Shown here in pieces: positions 8,577 to 16,474 of a stretch of 64,000 nt of DNA. Within the stretch, counting starts at the first letter, position 1; every line of letters starts with the position of its first letter. The notes below the pieces were generated by a model. The model was not told where the DNA came from. It worked only from the letters and a program-made list of their open reading frames with translations, and ran no database searches. Source of the DNA: Yinghuangia aomiensis (GTDB lineage Bacteria; Actinomycetota; Actinomycetes; Streptomycetales; Streptomycetaceae); contig NZ_BAABHS010000016.1 of NCBI RefSeq assembly GCF_039542225.1, positions 1 to 64,000 on the forward strand. Reading direction: 5' to 3'. Made by a program: the position numbers and the translations under genes.

Positions 8577-11500
8577 CTAACCGGCGCCGAACCGCGCCAC
8601 GAACTCCACCACGTCGGTGCGCGGCACCGCCGCGCCCGCCGTGTACGCCGTCTCGAACTCGGCCGCCCCCAAGGCCGTCCGCGCCGCCGCCGTCACGCGC
8701 GCGACGTCCGGCTGTCCCGGGATCGCCGCGCCGCGCACCGCCGCGCCCAGCCCGAGCAGCGCCGCCGCCCCCGCCGCGTCGCCGTCGCGCGCGGCCGAGC
8801 CCGCCAGCGCCTCGATGCCGCACGCCGCGGACATGAAATTGCTGCGCGCGTACGTCATCTCCACCGTCGCCCAGGCCAGGCCGCGCGCCGTCCGGGTGTC
8901 CTCGTCCAGCTCCAACGCCGTCCAGGCCAGTTCCGTGAGGATGCCCGCGACCGATTCCTCACTGCCGAACGTGCTCGACGGACACTCCGCCAACGCCTGC
9001 TCCTGCAGCCGCCGCGCCTCGCCCGGATCGCCGGCGAGCCGAGCCAGAACCCCCAGCCCGCACCGCGCCCCGGCCGCGGTCATCGGGCGGCCGGTCCGCT
9101 GCGCCGACCGCATGGCGCGCTCGTAGTCCGCGCGCGCTCCCTCCGGATCACCGGCCCGCAGCCGCATGTCGCCGCGCCGCACCAGCAGGTCGTCGATGTC
9201 CTCGGTGATCCCGAGGCGGCCCATCATGTCCAGCGCCTCGTCGGTCAGCGCCAGCGCGCCCGTCAGGTCGCCCGACCAGTCCTCCAGGACCGCGAGCTGG
9301 TCGATCGAGTTCGCGATGCCCCACTGGTCGCCGATCTTCCGGAACCGGGCCAGCGACTCCTCGAACTCCGCGCGAGCCGCCGGAAGTTCACCGCCGTACA
9401 GGGCCATGAAGCCCTGTCCGATGTGCAGGATCGCCCGCGACCACGGGTCCTCGCCCATCAAGGCCCACGCCGGGTCCTGGCGGCCCGCGTCCGGGCCGAC
9501 CGCCATCCCGACCATGACCCACATCTGCGGGCGACGCGGCTTGTGCGGCAGCGTGTTCATCAGCGGCAGTGCCCGCCCGAGCAGATCGGCGTGGGCGCCG
9601 GTCGCCGGGTCGACCGCGGGTATCGCGGTCATGAGGCACATCAGGTATTCCTCGGTCATGCCGTCCGGCGGCACCGGCCCGATCTTCCCGATGAGTTCGA
9701 GGTTCGGCACGGCCGCTTCGTAGCGCACGCCGCGCAGCCACCAGTACCAGGCCAGCGCCGCGCCGAGCCGCAGCGCGGCCACCGGGTCGGCGTCGACGGC
9801 CCACCGCACCGCGGCGCGCAGGTTCGCGTGATCGGCCCGCAGGCGGGCGAGCCACTCCAGTTGCTCGCGGGTCCGCAGATACGGCTCGGCGTGGTCGGCG
9901 AACTCCAGGAAGTAGGCCGCGTGCGCTTTCTCCAGCGCGGCGCGTTCCCCGGCCTCGTCGAGCCGTTCCGCGCCGTACAGCCGGATCGTCTCGAACATGC
10001 GGTACCGGTACGGTCCCGCGTCGTCCGGCCCGGACGGCTCTATCAGCGACTTGTCCGCGAGGTCCGCCAGCAGGTCGACGACCTCGTCCTCGTCGACCCC
10101 GCACACCCGCGCGGCCGCCTCGATCGTCGCCCCGCCCGGGAACACGGTCAGCCGCCGTGCCAGGGTCTGCTCGGCCTCGTCGAGGAGTTCCCAGCTCCAC
10201 TCGACCACCGCACGCAGCGTCTGGTGCCGCGGCGCCGCGGCCCGGTCGCCGCGCGACAGCAGCCGGAACCGGTCGTCCAGCCGCGCCGCGACCTGCGCCA
10301 ACGGCAGCGCACGCAGCCGGGCGGCGGCCAGTTCGATCGCGAGCGGCAGTCCGTCGAGCGCGTCGCACACCGCCTGCACGATCGGCACCGTGCCGGCGTC
10401 GAGCACGAAGTCGGGGCGCACCGCGGCGGCCCGGTCGGCGAACAGCCGCACCGCCGGCGACGCGAGGGCCTCGTCGGGCGAGGCGTCCGGCGCGGGCAGC
10501 GCCAGGCGCGGCACCGGGCACAGCGACTCGCCGGTGATCCCCAGCGCCTCGCGGCTCGTCGCCAGCACCCGCACGCCCGGGCACGCCGCCAGCAGGCGGT
10601 GCGTCAACCGCGCCACGTCGGCGACGACCTGCTCGCAGTTGTCCAGGATCAGCAGCAGCTCGCGCGTCGCGAGGCCGGTGATCAGCCGCTCGGTGTCGTC
10701 GTCGAACTGCCCGGGACCCGCGGGCATCAGGCTGCCGCCGCGCAGCCCGAGCGCGGACAGCACGGTCTGCGCCAGCTCGTCCTCGCGCCGCACCGGCGCC
10801 AAGTCGACGAAGCACACGTCGCCTTCGGCGCGCCGCCCGGCTTCCACGGACAGCCGGGTCTTGCCGGTGCCGCCCGGCCCGGTGAGGGTGATCAGCCGGG
10901 CCCGGCCGGACAGCTCGGCGATGCGCGCCAGTTCGGCGTCGCGGCCGACGAAGCTCGTCAGCGCGGCGGGCAGGCCGCGCCGTTCGGGGCCTTCGGGTGC
11001 GGTCGGGGCCGCCGGCTCCGGCGCGGCGGACGGGCCGGGTGCCGGTGCCGGGGAGGCCGTGGTCAGCGACGGTGCCGCGCGGAGGATGTCGAGGTGGAGG
11101 GCGGCGAGATCCGCGGACGGGTCGGTGCCGAGTTCGTCGGCGAGCAACCGCCGGGTGTCCTCGTAGACGGCGAGCGCGTCGGCCTGGCGGCCCGCCCCGT
11201 ACAGCGCCCGCATGAGCTGCCCGACGAGTCGTTCGCGCAGCGGGTGTGCGGCGACGAGCTGCCGCAGTTCGCCCAGCACGTCCTGGTGGCGGCCGAGGGC
11301 CAGGTCGGCTTCGATGCGGTCGGCGAGCGCGTCCAGGCGGTGTTCTTCCCACGCCGCGGACCGCGCGGGCGCGAACGGCGCGTGCAGGATGTCGGCGAAC
11401 GCGGGCCCGCGCCACAGCGCCAGCGCACTGCCCAGCAGCTCCGAGGCCTCCGCATGCCGTCCGGACGCCAACGCCTGCCGCCCGTCGCGCGCGAGCCGGG

Positions 11501-11816
11501 TGAACCGGTGCGCGTCGACCTGGTCGGGCGTCACCGACAGCCGGTATCCGGCGGCGTGGAACTCGACGAGCTTGTCGGTGCCCGCCTCGTCGCGCAGCCC
11601 GCGGCGCAGCCGGGACACCTGCGACTGCAGCGCGTTGGCCGCACCCGCGGGCGGCTCCTCGCCGTACAGCGCGTCGACCAGCGTTTCGGTCGGCACGATC
11701 CGCCCCGCGTCGAGCAGCAGCAGCGCCAGCAGCGAACGGACCCGCGGACCCCCGACCGCGACCGCGGTGCCGTCCTCGTGATGTGCCTCGACCGAGCCGA
11801 GAATGCCGAACAACAT
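8577..11816 (-). CDS. SARP/AfsR-like transcriptional regulator (OmpR-type DNA-binding, BTAD, NB-ARC, TPR)
   Basis: A 1,079-residue multidomain activator. Residues about 1-95 form an OmpR/PhoB-type winged helix (MLFGILGSVEA; SQVSRLRRGLRDEAG). About 97-245 is the bacterial transcriptional activation domain (DAHRFTRLARDG to LGTDPSADLAALH). An Ala/Pro linker leads to an NB-ARC ATPase with Walker A TGPGGTGKT and Walker B LLLILDNCEQV. The remaining C-terminal half is TPR-like. The ATG at 11814-11816 matches the normal SARP start. Such proteins usually activate secondary-metabolite clusters, but no biosynthetic cluster is visible here. The poly-gamma-glutamate hydrolase downstream could be co-transcribed. 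Confidence 0.92.
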   Translation of the reverse strand: MLFGILGSVEAHHEDGTAVAVGGPRVRSLLALLLLDAGRIVPTETLVDALYGEEPPAGAANALQSQVSRLRRGLRDEAGTDKLVEFHAAGYRLSVTPDQVDAHRFTRLARDGRQALASGRHAEASELLGSALALWRGPAFADILHAPFAPARSAAWEEHRLDALADRIEADLALGRHQDVLGELRQLVAAHPLRERLVGQLMRALYGAGRQADALAVYEDTRRLLADELGTDPSADLAALHLDILRAAPSLTTASPAPAPGPSAAPEPAAPTAPEGPERRGLPAALTSFVGRDAELARIAELSGRARLITLTGPGGTGKTRLSVEAGRRAEGDVCFVDLAPVRREDELAQTVLSALGLRGGSLMPAGPGQFDDDTERLITGLATRELLLILDNCEQVVADVARLTHRLLAACPGVRVLATSREALGITGESLCPVPRLALPAPDASPDEALASPAVRLFADRAAAVRPDFVLDAGTVPIVQAVCDALDGLPLAIELAAARLRALPLAQVAARLDDRFRLLSRGDRAAAPRHQTLRAVVEWSWELLDEAEQTLARRLTVFPGGATIEAAARVCGVDEDEVVDLLADLADKSLIEPSGPDDAGPYRYRMFETIRLYGAERLDEAGERAALEKAHAAYFLEFADHAEPYLRTREQLEWLARLRADHANLRAAVRWAVDADPVAALRLGAALAWYWWLRGVRYEAAVPNLELIGKIGPVPPDGMTEEYLMCLMTAIPAVDPATGAHADLLGRALPLMNTLPHKPRRPQMWVMVGMAVGPDAGRQDPAWALMGEDPWSRAILHIGQGFMALYGGELPAARAEFEESLARFRKIGDQWGIANSIDQLAVLEDWSGDLTGALALTDEALDMMGRLGITEDIDDLLVRRGDMRLRAGDPEGARADYERAMRSAQRTGRPMTAAGARCGLGVLARLAGDPGEARRLQEQALAECPSSTFGSEESVAGILTELAWTALELDEDTRTARGLAWATVEMTYARSNFMSAACGIEALAGSAARDGDAAGAAALLGLGAAVRGAAIPGQPDVARVTAAARTALGAAEFETAYTAGAAVPRTDVVEFVARFGAG

Positions 11817-11900
11817 GCGGTGATTCTTCCGTACCGGGAGACGCCGCGGCACGCCACGTGCGCGGGCGGGCCGACCGCCCGCGCACGTGCCCGCCGCGGA

Positions 11901-12659
11901 TCAGCCCGCGAACCAGCCGCCGTCGACCGGCATGATCGCGCCGTTCACGTACGAAGCGGCGTCCGACGCCAGGAACACCGCGACCGAGGCCATCTGCTCC
12001 GGCTCGGCCATCGCACCCGCGTTCATGAGCACGCCCGACAGGCGGCCGAAGCCGTCCTCGCTCATCGCCCCCTGCACGATGTTCGTGTTGACCCCGCCCG
12101 GGCAGATCGCGTTGCAGCGCAGACCCTGCTCCCGGTACATGTACGCGATGCTCCGGGTCAGACCAACCACGCCGTGCTTCGACGCGGTGTACGACGGCCC
12201 GCCGCAACCGCCGCGTATGCCCGCCTCCGACGCGGTGTTGATGATGCTGCCCTTGCTCGCCAGCAGGTGCGGCAGCGCGGCGCGCGCGACCAGGAACACG
12301 CCGGTCAGGTTCACCCCGAGGGTGCGCTGCCACTCGGCGAGCGAGATGTCCTCCAACAGGCCCATCGAGTCGAGGACGCCGGCGTTGTTGCACAGCACGT
12401 TCAGACCGCCGTACGTGCTCACGGCCGTCTCGACCATCGCCGCGACCGACGCCTCGTCCGCGACGTCGACCTGCACGGCCGTGGCGGTGCCGCCCGCCGC
12501 CTCGATCTCGGCGACCGTCTTGCCGGCCGTCTCGGCGGACAGGTCGGCCACGACCACGCGGTCGCCCTGGGCCGCGAACGCGGCGGCCATCGCCCGGCCG
12601 ATGCCGGAGCCGCCGCCGGTGACCAGAACGGTGCGGCCGGACGCGGGGGAAACACTCAT
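11901..12659 (-). CDS. Short-chain dehydrogenase/reductase (3-oxoacyl-ACP reductase-like)
   Basis: A 252-residue classical SDR with TGGGSGIG for NAD(P) binding, LCNNAG, the catalytic serine in INTASEAG and YTASKHG. The Asp in VVVADLS after beta strand 2 suggests preference for NAD(H) (family rule). The ATG at 12657-12659 follows AAGGAGCAGCGATC. The C-terminus ASYVNGAIMPVDGGW is typical. Its leader contains a perfect 19-bp inverted repeat at 12744-12762, so a TetR-type regulator probably controls it; no such regulator is adjacent. Substrate unknown. Confidence 0.88.
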   Translation of the reverse strand: MSVSPASGRTVLVTGGGSGIGRAMAAAFAAQGDRVVVADLSAETAGKTVAEIEAAGGTATAVQVDVADEASVAAMVETAVSTYGGLNVLCNNAGVLDSMGLLEDISLAEWQRTLGVNLTGVFLVARAALPHLLASKGSIINTASEAGIRGGCGGPSYTASKHGVVGLTRSIAYMYREQGLRCNAICPGGVNTNIVQGAMSEDGFGRLSGVLMNAGAMAEPEQMASVAVFLASDAASYVNGAIMPVDGGWFAG

Positions 12660-12743
12660 GATCGCTGCTCCTTGACGACGCGGTGACGTACCGGCAGAAC
12701 CGGAGACGGCCGTTGCGGCCGCCGGGGTCGGCCGGGACCACGC

Positions 12744-12762
12744 TATGGCACGCAGTGCCATA
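12744..12762. promoter_or_regulatory. Perfect inverted repeat TATGGCAC-N3-GTGCCATA, probable TetR-type operator
   Basis: TATGGCACGCAGTGCCATA has 8-bp arms with a 3-bp spacer. It lies 85 bp upstream of the SDR start (12659) and just after the stop of the XRE-cupin gene (12829). Perfect symmetry and low local GC compared with flanks support an operator for the SDR promoter. The cognate regulator is not recognisable in the window. Confidence 0.6.
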
Positions 12763-12828
12763 AATGCACGCGTCGAGGCGCGGAAATTTGCGCGGCCGGG
12801 GGAGGCGGCGCTCGGCGCCCGGGAGCGG

Positions 12829-13428
12829 CTACTGCGGGGGCGGCACCGACACCACCAGGGTGATCCGCACCGGCGTGCCGCCGCCGTTGTGGTAGCCGTG
12901 CGCGACGTGCGACTCGAAGTGCGCGGTGGCGCCGGTCGGGACGGTGTAGGCGCGGCCGTCCAGCAGCAGCGTCAGCTCGCCCTCGTCGACCCGCACCAGC
13001 TCCGCGGTGCCCGGCGGATGCGGCTCCGAGTCGTGGCCCTCGCCGGGCATCAGCAGCCAGCTCCACAACTCCAGCGGACCGGGCGCCTCGGTGCCGCCCA
13101 GCAGCCGGCCTTCGCTGCCCGCCTCCGTCGACCACAGTGCGACGGACTCCTCCGCGGGCGTGATCCGCACCGCGGGCGTGTCCGAGTAGTCCAGCAGCTG
13201 CGCGATGCTGACGCCGAGCGCGTCGGCGACGCGCACCAGCGTCCCGATGCTCGGGTTCGTGCGGGCCTGCTCGATCTGGATGAGCATGCCGCGGCTCACG
13301 CCCGCTCGCGCCGCCAGCATGTCGAGGCTGAAGTCGCGCGCTTGGCGCAGCCGCTTCGTGTTGCGCGCGATCGACTGCGTGACCAGCTCCAGGTCGGGCA
13401 CGGCACCGTCCAATATTGTGGCTGACAT
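12829..13428 (-). CDS. XRE-family regulator with C-terminal cupin domain
   Basis: A 199-residue protein. The N-terminal Cro/CI helix-turn-helix is at about residues 20-75 (LRQARDFSLDMLAARAGVSRG, then IEQARTNPSIGTLVRVADALG). The C-terminal cupin lies at about 120-195 (GTAELVRVDEGELTL, ATAHFESHVAHGYHNGGG). This architecture senses a small ligand and usually controls an adjacent metabolism or transport gene. The ATG at 13426-13428 is 68 bp from the ATG of the divergent EamA transporter, so the shared spacer with TGGACC-type repeats is its likely target. The transported compound is unknown. Confidence 0.9.
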   Translation of the reverse strand: MSATILDGAVPDLELVTQSIARNTKRLRQARDFSLDMLAARAGVSRGMLIQIEQARTNPSIGTLVRVADALGVSIAQLLDYSDTPAVRITPAEESVALWSTEAGSEGRLLGGTEAPGPLELWSWLLMPGEGHDSEPHPPGTAELVRVDEGELTLLLDGRAYTVPTGATAHFESHVAHGYHNGGGTPVRITLVVSVPPPQ

Positions 13429-13496
13429 GGTCCACTGGAGTGCACTACTGTCCAGTGCACCGATCAGTTCACCGTACTGGACCGAGGGCTGGACCA
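13429..13496. promoter_or_regulatory. Shared divergent promoter/operator region with TGGACC repeats and CACTGGA-N11-TCCAGTG
   Basis: The 68-bp spacer between the XRE-cupin and EamA genes has an inverted repeat CACTGGA (13433-13439) and TCCAGTG (13451-13457). It also has GGTCCA next to the regulator start and two TGGACC copies near the transporter start. The same half-site on both strands across such a short spacer fits an autoregulating XRE-family repressor that controls both genes (inference). Confidence 0.6.
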
Positions 13497-14432
13497 ATGA
13501 CGATCGCGCTCGCGCTGCTCACCAGCGGACTGTGGGGACTCGCCGACTTCGGCGCGGGCCTGCTGTCCCGACGCGTGCCCGCCGCCCGCGTCGTCGTCTG
13601 CTCGCAAGGAGCCGCGGCCCTCGTCCTCGCCGTCGTCGTGGCGGCGACCGGCGCGTACACCGAAGCCGGACACCGGCTTTGGTACGCCTTCGCGGCCGGC
13701 TGCGTCGGCCCGCTCGCGCTGTTGTGCTTCTACTCGGCGCTCGCCCGCGGGCCGATGGGCGTGGTCTCGCCGCTGGCGACCGCCGGCGTCGCGATCCCCG
13801 TCGGCATCGGATTCGCGGTCAACGGCGAACGCCCCGGAGCCCTGCAGTACGCCGGAATCGCCGTCGCCATCGTGGGCATTGCCCTGGCGGGCGGCCCCCG
13901 TACCGGCGGAGCGCCGGTGCAGCGGACCACGATTCTGCTGACGCTGGGCGCGGCGCTCGGCTTCGGCACGGTGTTCGCCCTGATCGCGGAGGCGTCGGTG
14001 ACGATCCCGGGGCTGTTCCTGGCGTTGCTGGTGCAGCGCACGGTGAACGTGGCGGTCGGGGGAGTGGTGTTGGTGGCGGGGGAGAGGCGGGGGCGCCGGC
14101 GGACGGCGGCACCCCTGGCGACCGGGACTGTGCCGGACGCGACCGCGATACCCGGGGACTTCTCCGACCGGGAAGGCTCCTCCCGGCGCGGCCTCGCGTG
14201 GTCCGCCCTCCCCGCCGTCGCCGTCGTCGGCCTGGTCGACACCGCCGCGAACGGGACCTACGCGTTGTCCACCCGGACCGGGCCGGTCACGGTGGCCGCG
14301 GTGCTGGCCTCGCTCTACCCGGTCGTCACGGCGCTCGCCGCGCGCGGAATCCTCAAGGAACGGCTCCTGCGCGCGCAGGCGGTGGGCGCGGGGCTGGCGC
14401 TGGCGGGAACGGTGCTGCTGGCGGCGGGGTGA
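13497..14432 (+). CDS. DMT-superfamily (EamA) membrane transporter
   Basis: A 311-residue integral membrane protein with about ten predicted helices in two EamA repeats. The first repeat starts IALALLTSGLWGLADFGAG and the second follows the basic linker RRGRRRTA (about residues 199-206). The C-terminus ends VGAGLALAGTVLLAAG. DMT proteins usually export metabolites or amino-acid derivatives. The ATG at 13497 is the first codon after the short spacer shared with the XRE-cupin regulator, which probably controls it. Substrate not deducible. Confidence 0.85.
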   Translation: MTIALALLTSGLWGLADFGAGLLSRRVPAARVVVCSQGAAALVLAVVVAATGAYTEAGHRLWYAFAAGCVGPLALLCFYSALARGPMGVVSPLATAGVAIPVGIGFAVNGERPGALQYAGIAVAIVGIALAGGPRTGGAPVQRTTILLTLGAALGFGTVFALIAEASVTIPGLFLALLVQRTVNVAVGGVVLVAGERRGRRRTAAPLATGTVPDATAIPGDFSDREGSSRRGLAWSALPAVAVVGLVDTAANGTYALSTRTGPVTVAAVLASLYPVVTALAARGILKERLLRAQAVGAGLALAGTVLLAAG

Positions 14433-14489
14433 GGCACCGACCGGCGGGGACGTACCGCCGGCCCGGCGCTCCGCACCGCCGCCCGGCTC

Positions 14490-15347
14490 CTACGGCCTCC
14501 CCGCCCCGGCCACGTCCACCCGCACCGCTTCGACTCGGCCCGCGCGGAGTTCGCGGGACTTGGCCGCGTCGCCGAGCGTGGCGGCGGTGACCAGGAACAG
14601 CGTGCGGCGGTCGGCGCCGCCCAGCACGCAGGCGATCGCGCGGCGCTCGCCGTCGAGTTCGACGGCCTCGGCGACGCCGCCGCCTTCGCGGACCCGGACG
14701 AAGCGGCGTGCGACGGGGCATGCGACCCAGACCGCGCCTTCCGCGTCGAGGCAGATCCCGTCGGGATGGTCGCCGTCGCCGAGCGGCGCGTAGACGCGGC
14801 GGCCGGACAGCGAGCCGTCGGGCGCGACGTCGAACGCGGTCAGCCGCCGAGCCGCGCTCTCCGCGACGATCAGCAGCGAGCCGTCGGGCGACAACGCCAT
14901 CCCGTTCGCGCAGTGCAGGTCGTCGGCGACCGCGCGGGCCGTGCCGTCCGGGGCCACGCCGATCAGCGGCATCGGCTCGGGGCGGGAGCCGTGGCTGTGG
15001 AAGTCGTAGCCCATCTGCCCGACGTACGCGAAGCCGTCCGCGCGCACGACCATGTCGTTGACGTGGTGGCGGCCCAGCCCGTCGAGTTCCGCGTGCGTCG
15101 ACCACGCCCCGTCGTGCAGACGCAGCACCCGCCGCTCGGCCATCGCGACGGCCAGGACGTCGCCGTCGGGGAGGAAGCCCAGCCCGGAGACCTGGTCGTC
15201 CGGGTACTCGGCAACCGGCGCCGCATCGGAGCCCGTCTCGTCGGACGACCACACTTGGTGGCCGAGCAAGTCGGAGAACCACAGCCTGCCGTCATGCCAG
15301 CGCGGGCCCTCGCCGAAGCACAGCCCGTCCACGATCGTCTTCCGCAT
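14490..15347 (-). CDS. SMP-30/gluconolactonase/LRE-family protein
   Basis: A 285-residue six-bladed beta-propeller of the SMP-30 family, calcium- or zinc-dependent lactonases. Expected metal ligands are visible: Glu in CFGEGPRW, Asn in HHVNDMVV, Asn in CANGMALSPDG and Asp in HPDGICLD. The start is the ATG at 15345-15347 (MRKTIVDG); a GTG two codons upstream is an alternative. It probably hydrolyses a sugar lactone or similar metabolite (family knowledge). It converges with the EamA gene and follows the glycerophosphodiesterase gene on the same strand after 72 bp. Confidence 0.88.
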   Translation of the reverse strand: MRKTIVDGLCFGEGPRWHDGRLWFSDLLGHQVWSSDETGSDAAPVAEYPDDQVSGLGFLPDGDVLAVAMAERRVLRLHDGAWSTHAELDGLGRHHVNDMVVRADGFAYVGQMGYDFHSHGSRPEPMPLIGVAPDGTARAVADDLHCANGMALSPDGSLLIVAESAARRLTAFDVAPDGSLSGRRVYAPLGDGDHPDGICLDAEGAVWVACPVARRFVRVREGGGVAEAVELDGERRAIACVLGGADRRTLFLVTAATLGDAAKSRELRAGRVEAVRVDVAGAGRP

Positions 15348-15419
15348 GCGCACTTGCGTACCCGATGGTCCGTCAGATGAGAAGGCGCACCGGGGTGCTC
15401 GGCCGCGCATCGGCCCCCG

Positions 15420-16334
15420 TCAACGCGGCGTAGCGCTCGCCCCCGCCGGCGCAGCCCCCGCCTTCTCACCGGCGCACTGGCCCCGCCGCCACTCCACGTA
15501 CGGCCCCACCTTGTTCGTCACGATCCCGTCGACGCCGGCCGCGGCGAGCGATGCCCAACGGTCGCGGTCGTCGACGGTCCACGCGTACACCTTCATGCCG
15601 GCCGCCTGCCACGCCCGGACCTTGTCCGGCGTGATCCGGTCGGCGCGGATGTTGAGGAAGCGGCCGAACCCGGCGGCGTCCGCGGGCGTCACGTCGTCCG
15701 CGGTGGTCAGGCCGGCCTGCACGGACGCGTCCGCCGCGTGCAGCGTCTGCAACGCCTTGCGCAGGAACGAGTGCACGATCACCGGAGCGCCCGAGCGCCG
15801 CAACACGTCCAGCAGCTTCGGTACTTGCGCCGGCGTCGGCACCGTCTTCAGTTCGACCAGCACCAGCGTCTTCGTCTTGGCGGCCATCGCCAGCACGCTT
15901 TCCAACGTCGGCACGTGCTGACCTCGTCCGGCGTCCAGTTCGGCGACCTCCGCCGCCGTCATCGAGGCGACGGCGCCCTGCCCGCGCGTGGTCCGGTCGA
16001 CGGTGTCGTCGTGCATGATCACGGGGATGCCGTCACGTGTCCACTGGACGTCGAGTTCGATCGCCGGGGCACCCTCGGCGACCGCGCGCGTGAACGCGGC
16101 CATGGTGTTCTCGGGTTCCTCCGAACTCGCGCCGCGGTGCGCGGCGCCCGCGGGGAGCGTGCAGGGCGCGCCCGCGGGGCGGACCGGCACGGCCTTCGCC
16201 GTCAGTGTGGGCGCTACCGAACGCTCCGACGCGGCTTCCGGCGGATGGCCGGAATCCGGCTGCCAGTAGGCCACCCCTCCCGACGCCGCCAACACGCTTG
16301 CCGCAACCACAATCCCCACCCGACGTGCCTTCAC
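15420..16334 (-). CDS. Secreted glycerophosphodiester phosphodiesterase
   Basis: A 304-residue GDPD-family enzyme with a TIM-barrel fold. A Sec-type signal peptide lies at the N-terminus (MKARRVGIVVAASVLAASG). Active-site motifs are in order: HRG at about residues 66-68, ENT, the metal pair in ELDVQ, HDDTVDRTT, and a lysine in LVELKT. It ends with YAWTVDD and GIVTNKVGPY, also typical. It releases glycerol-3-phosphate from deacylated phospholipids or teichoic-acid fragments outside the cell, and so could be phosphate-regulated; no clear PHO box was seen. Confidence 0.92.
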   Translation of the reverse strand: MKARRVGIVVAASVLAASGGVAYWQPDSGHPPEAASERSVAPTLTAKAVPVRPAGAPCTLPAGAAHRGASSEEPENTMAAFTRAVAEGAPAIELDVQWTRDGIPVIMHDDTVDRTTRGQGAVASMTAAEVAELDAGRGQHVPTLESVLAMAAKTKTLVLVELKTVPTPAQVPKLLDVLRRSGAPVIVHSFLRKALQTLHAADASVQAGLTTADDVTPADAAGFGRFLNIRADRITPDKVRAWQAAGMKVYAWTVDDRDRWASLAAAGVDGIVTNKVGPYVEWRRGQCAGEKAGAAPAGASATPR

Positions 16335-16474
16335 GGCGGCAGGCTACCGGGCCCGCGGAGGTTCCCACCGAAGTCCGCGGGAGCCGTCCCGCCTACGGGT
16401 GGACACCCCGGCCGCGACGCCGATACCGACGAGGCGTCGGCGTCGCGGCAACCAACCGCGCAGGTCGGCACCGG

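Noticed and set aside
7476..12686. A 5.2-kb stop-free frame on the plus strand
   Set aside because: It lies antisense to the SARP, SDR and poly-gamma-glutamate hydrolase genes and encodes Arg/Gly/Gln/Val-rich nonsense. It is a by-product of the GC-rich codon pattern of the minus-strand genes.
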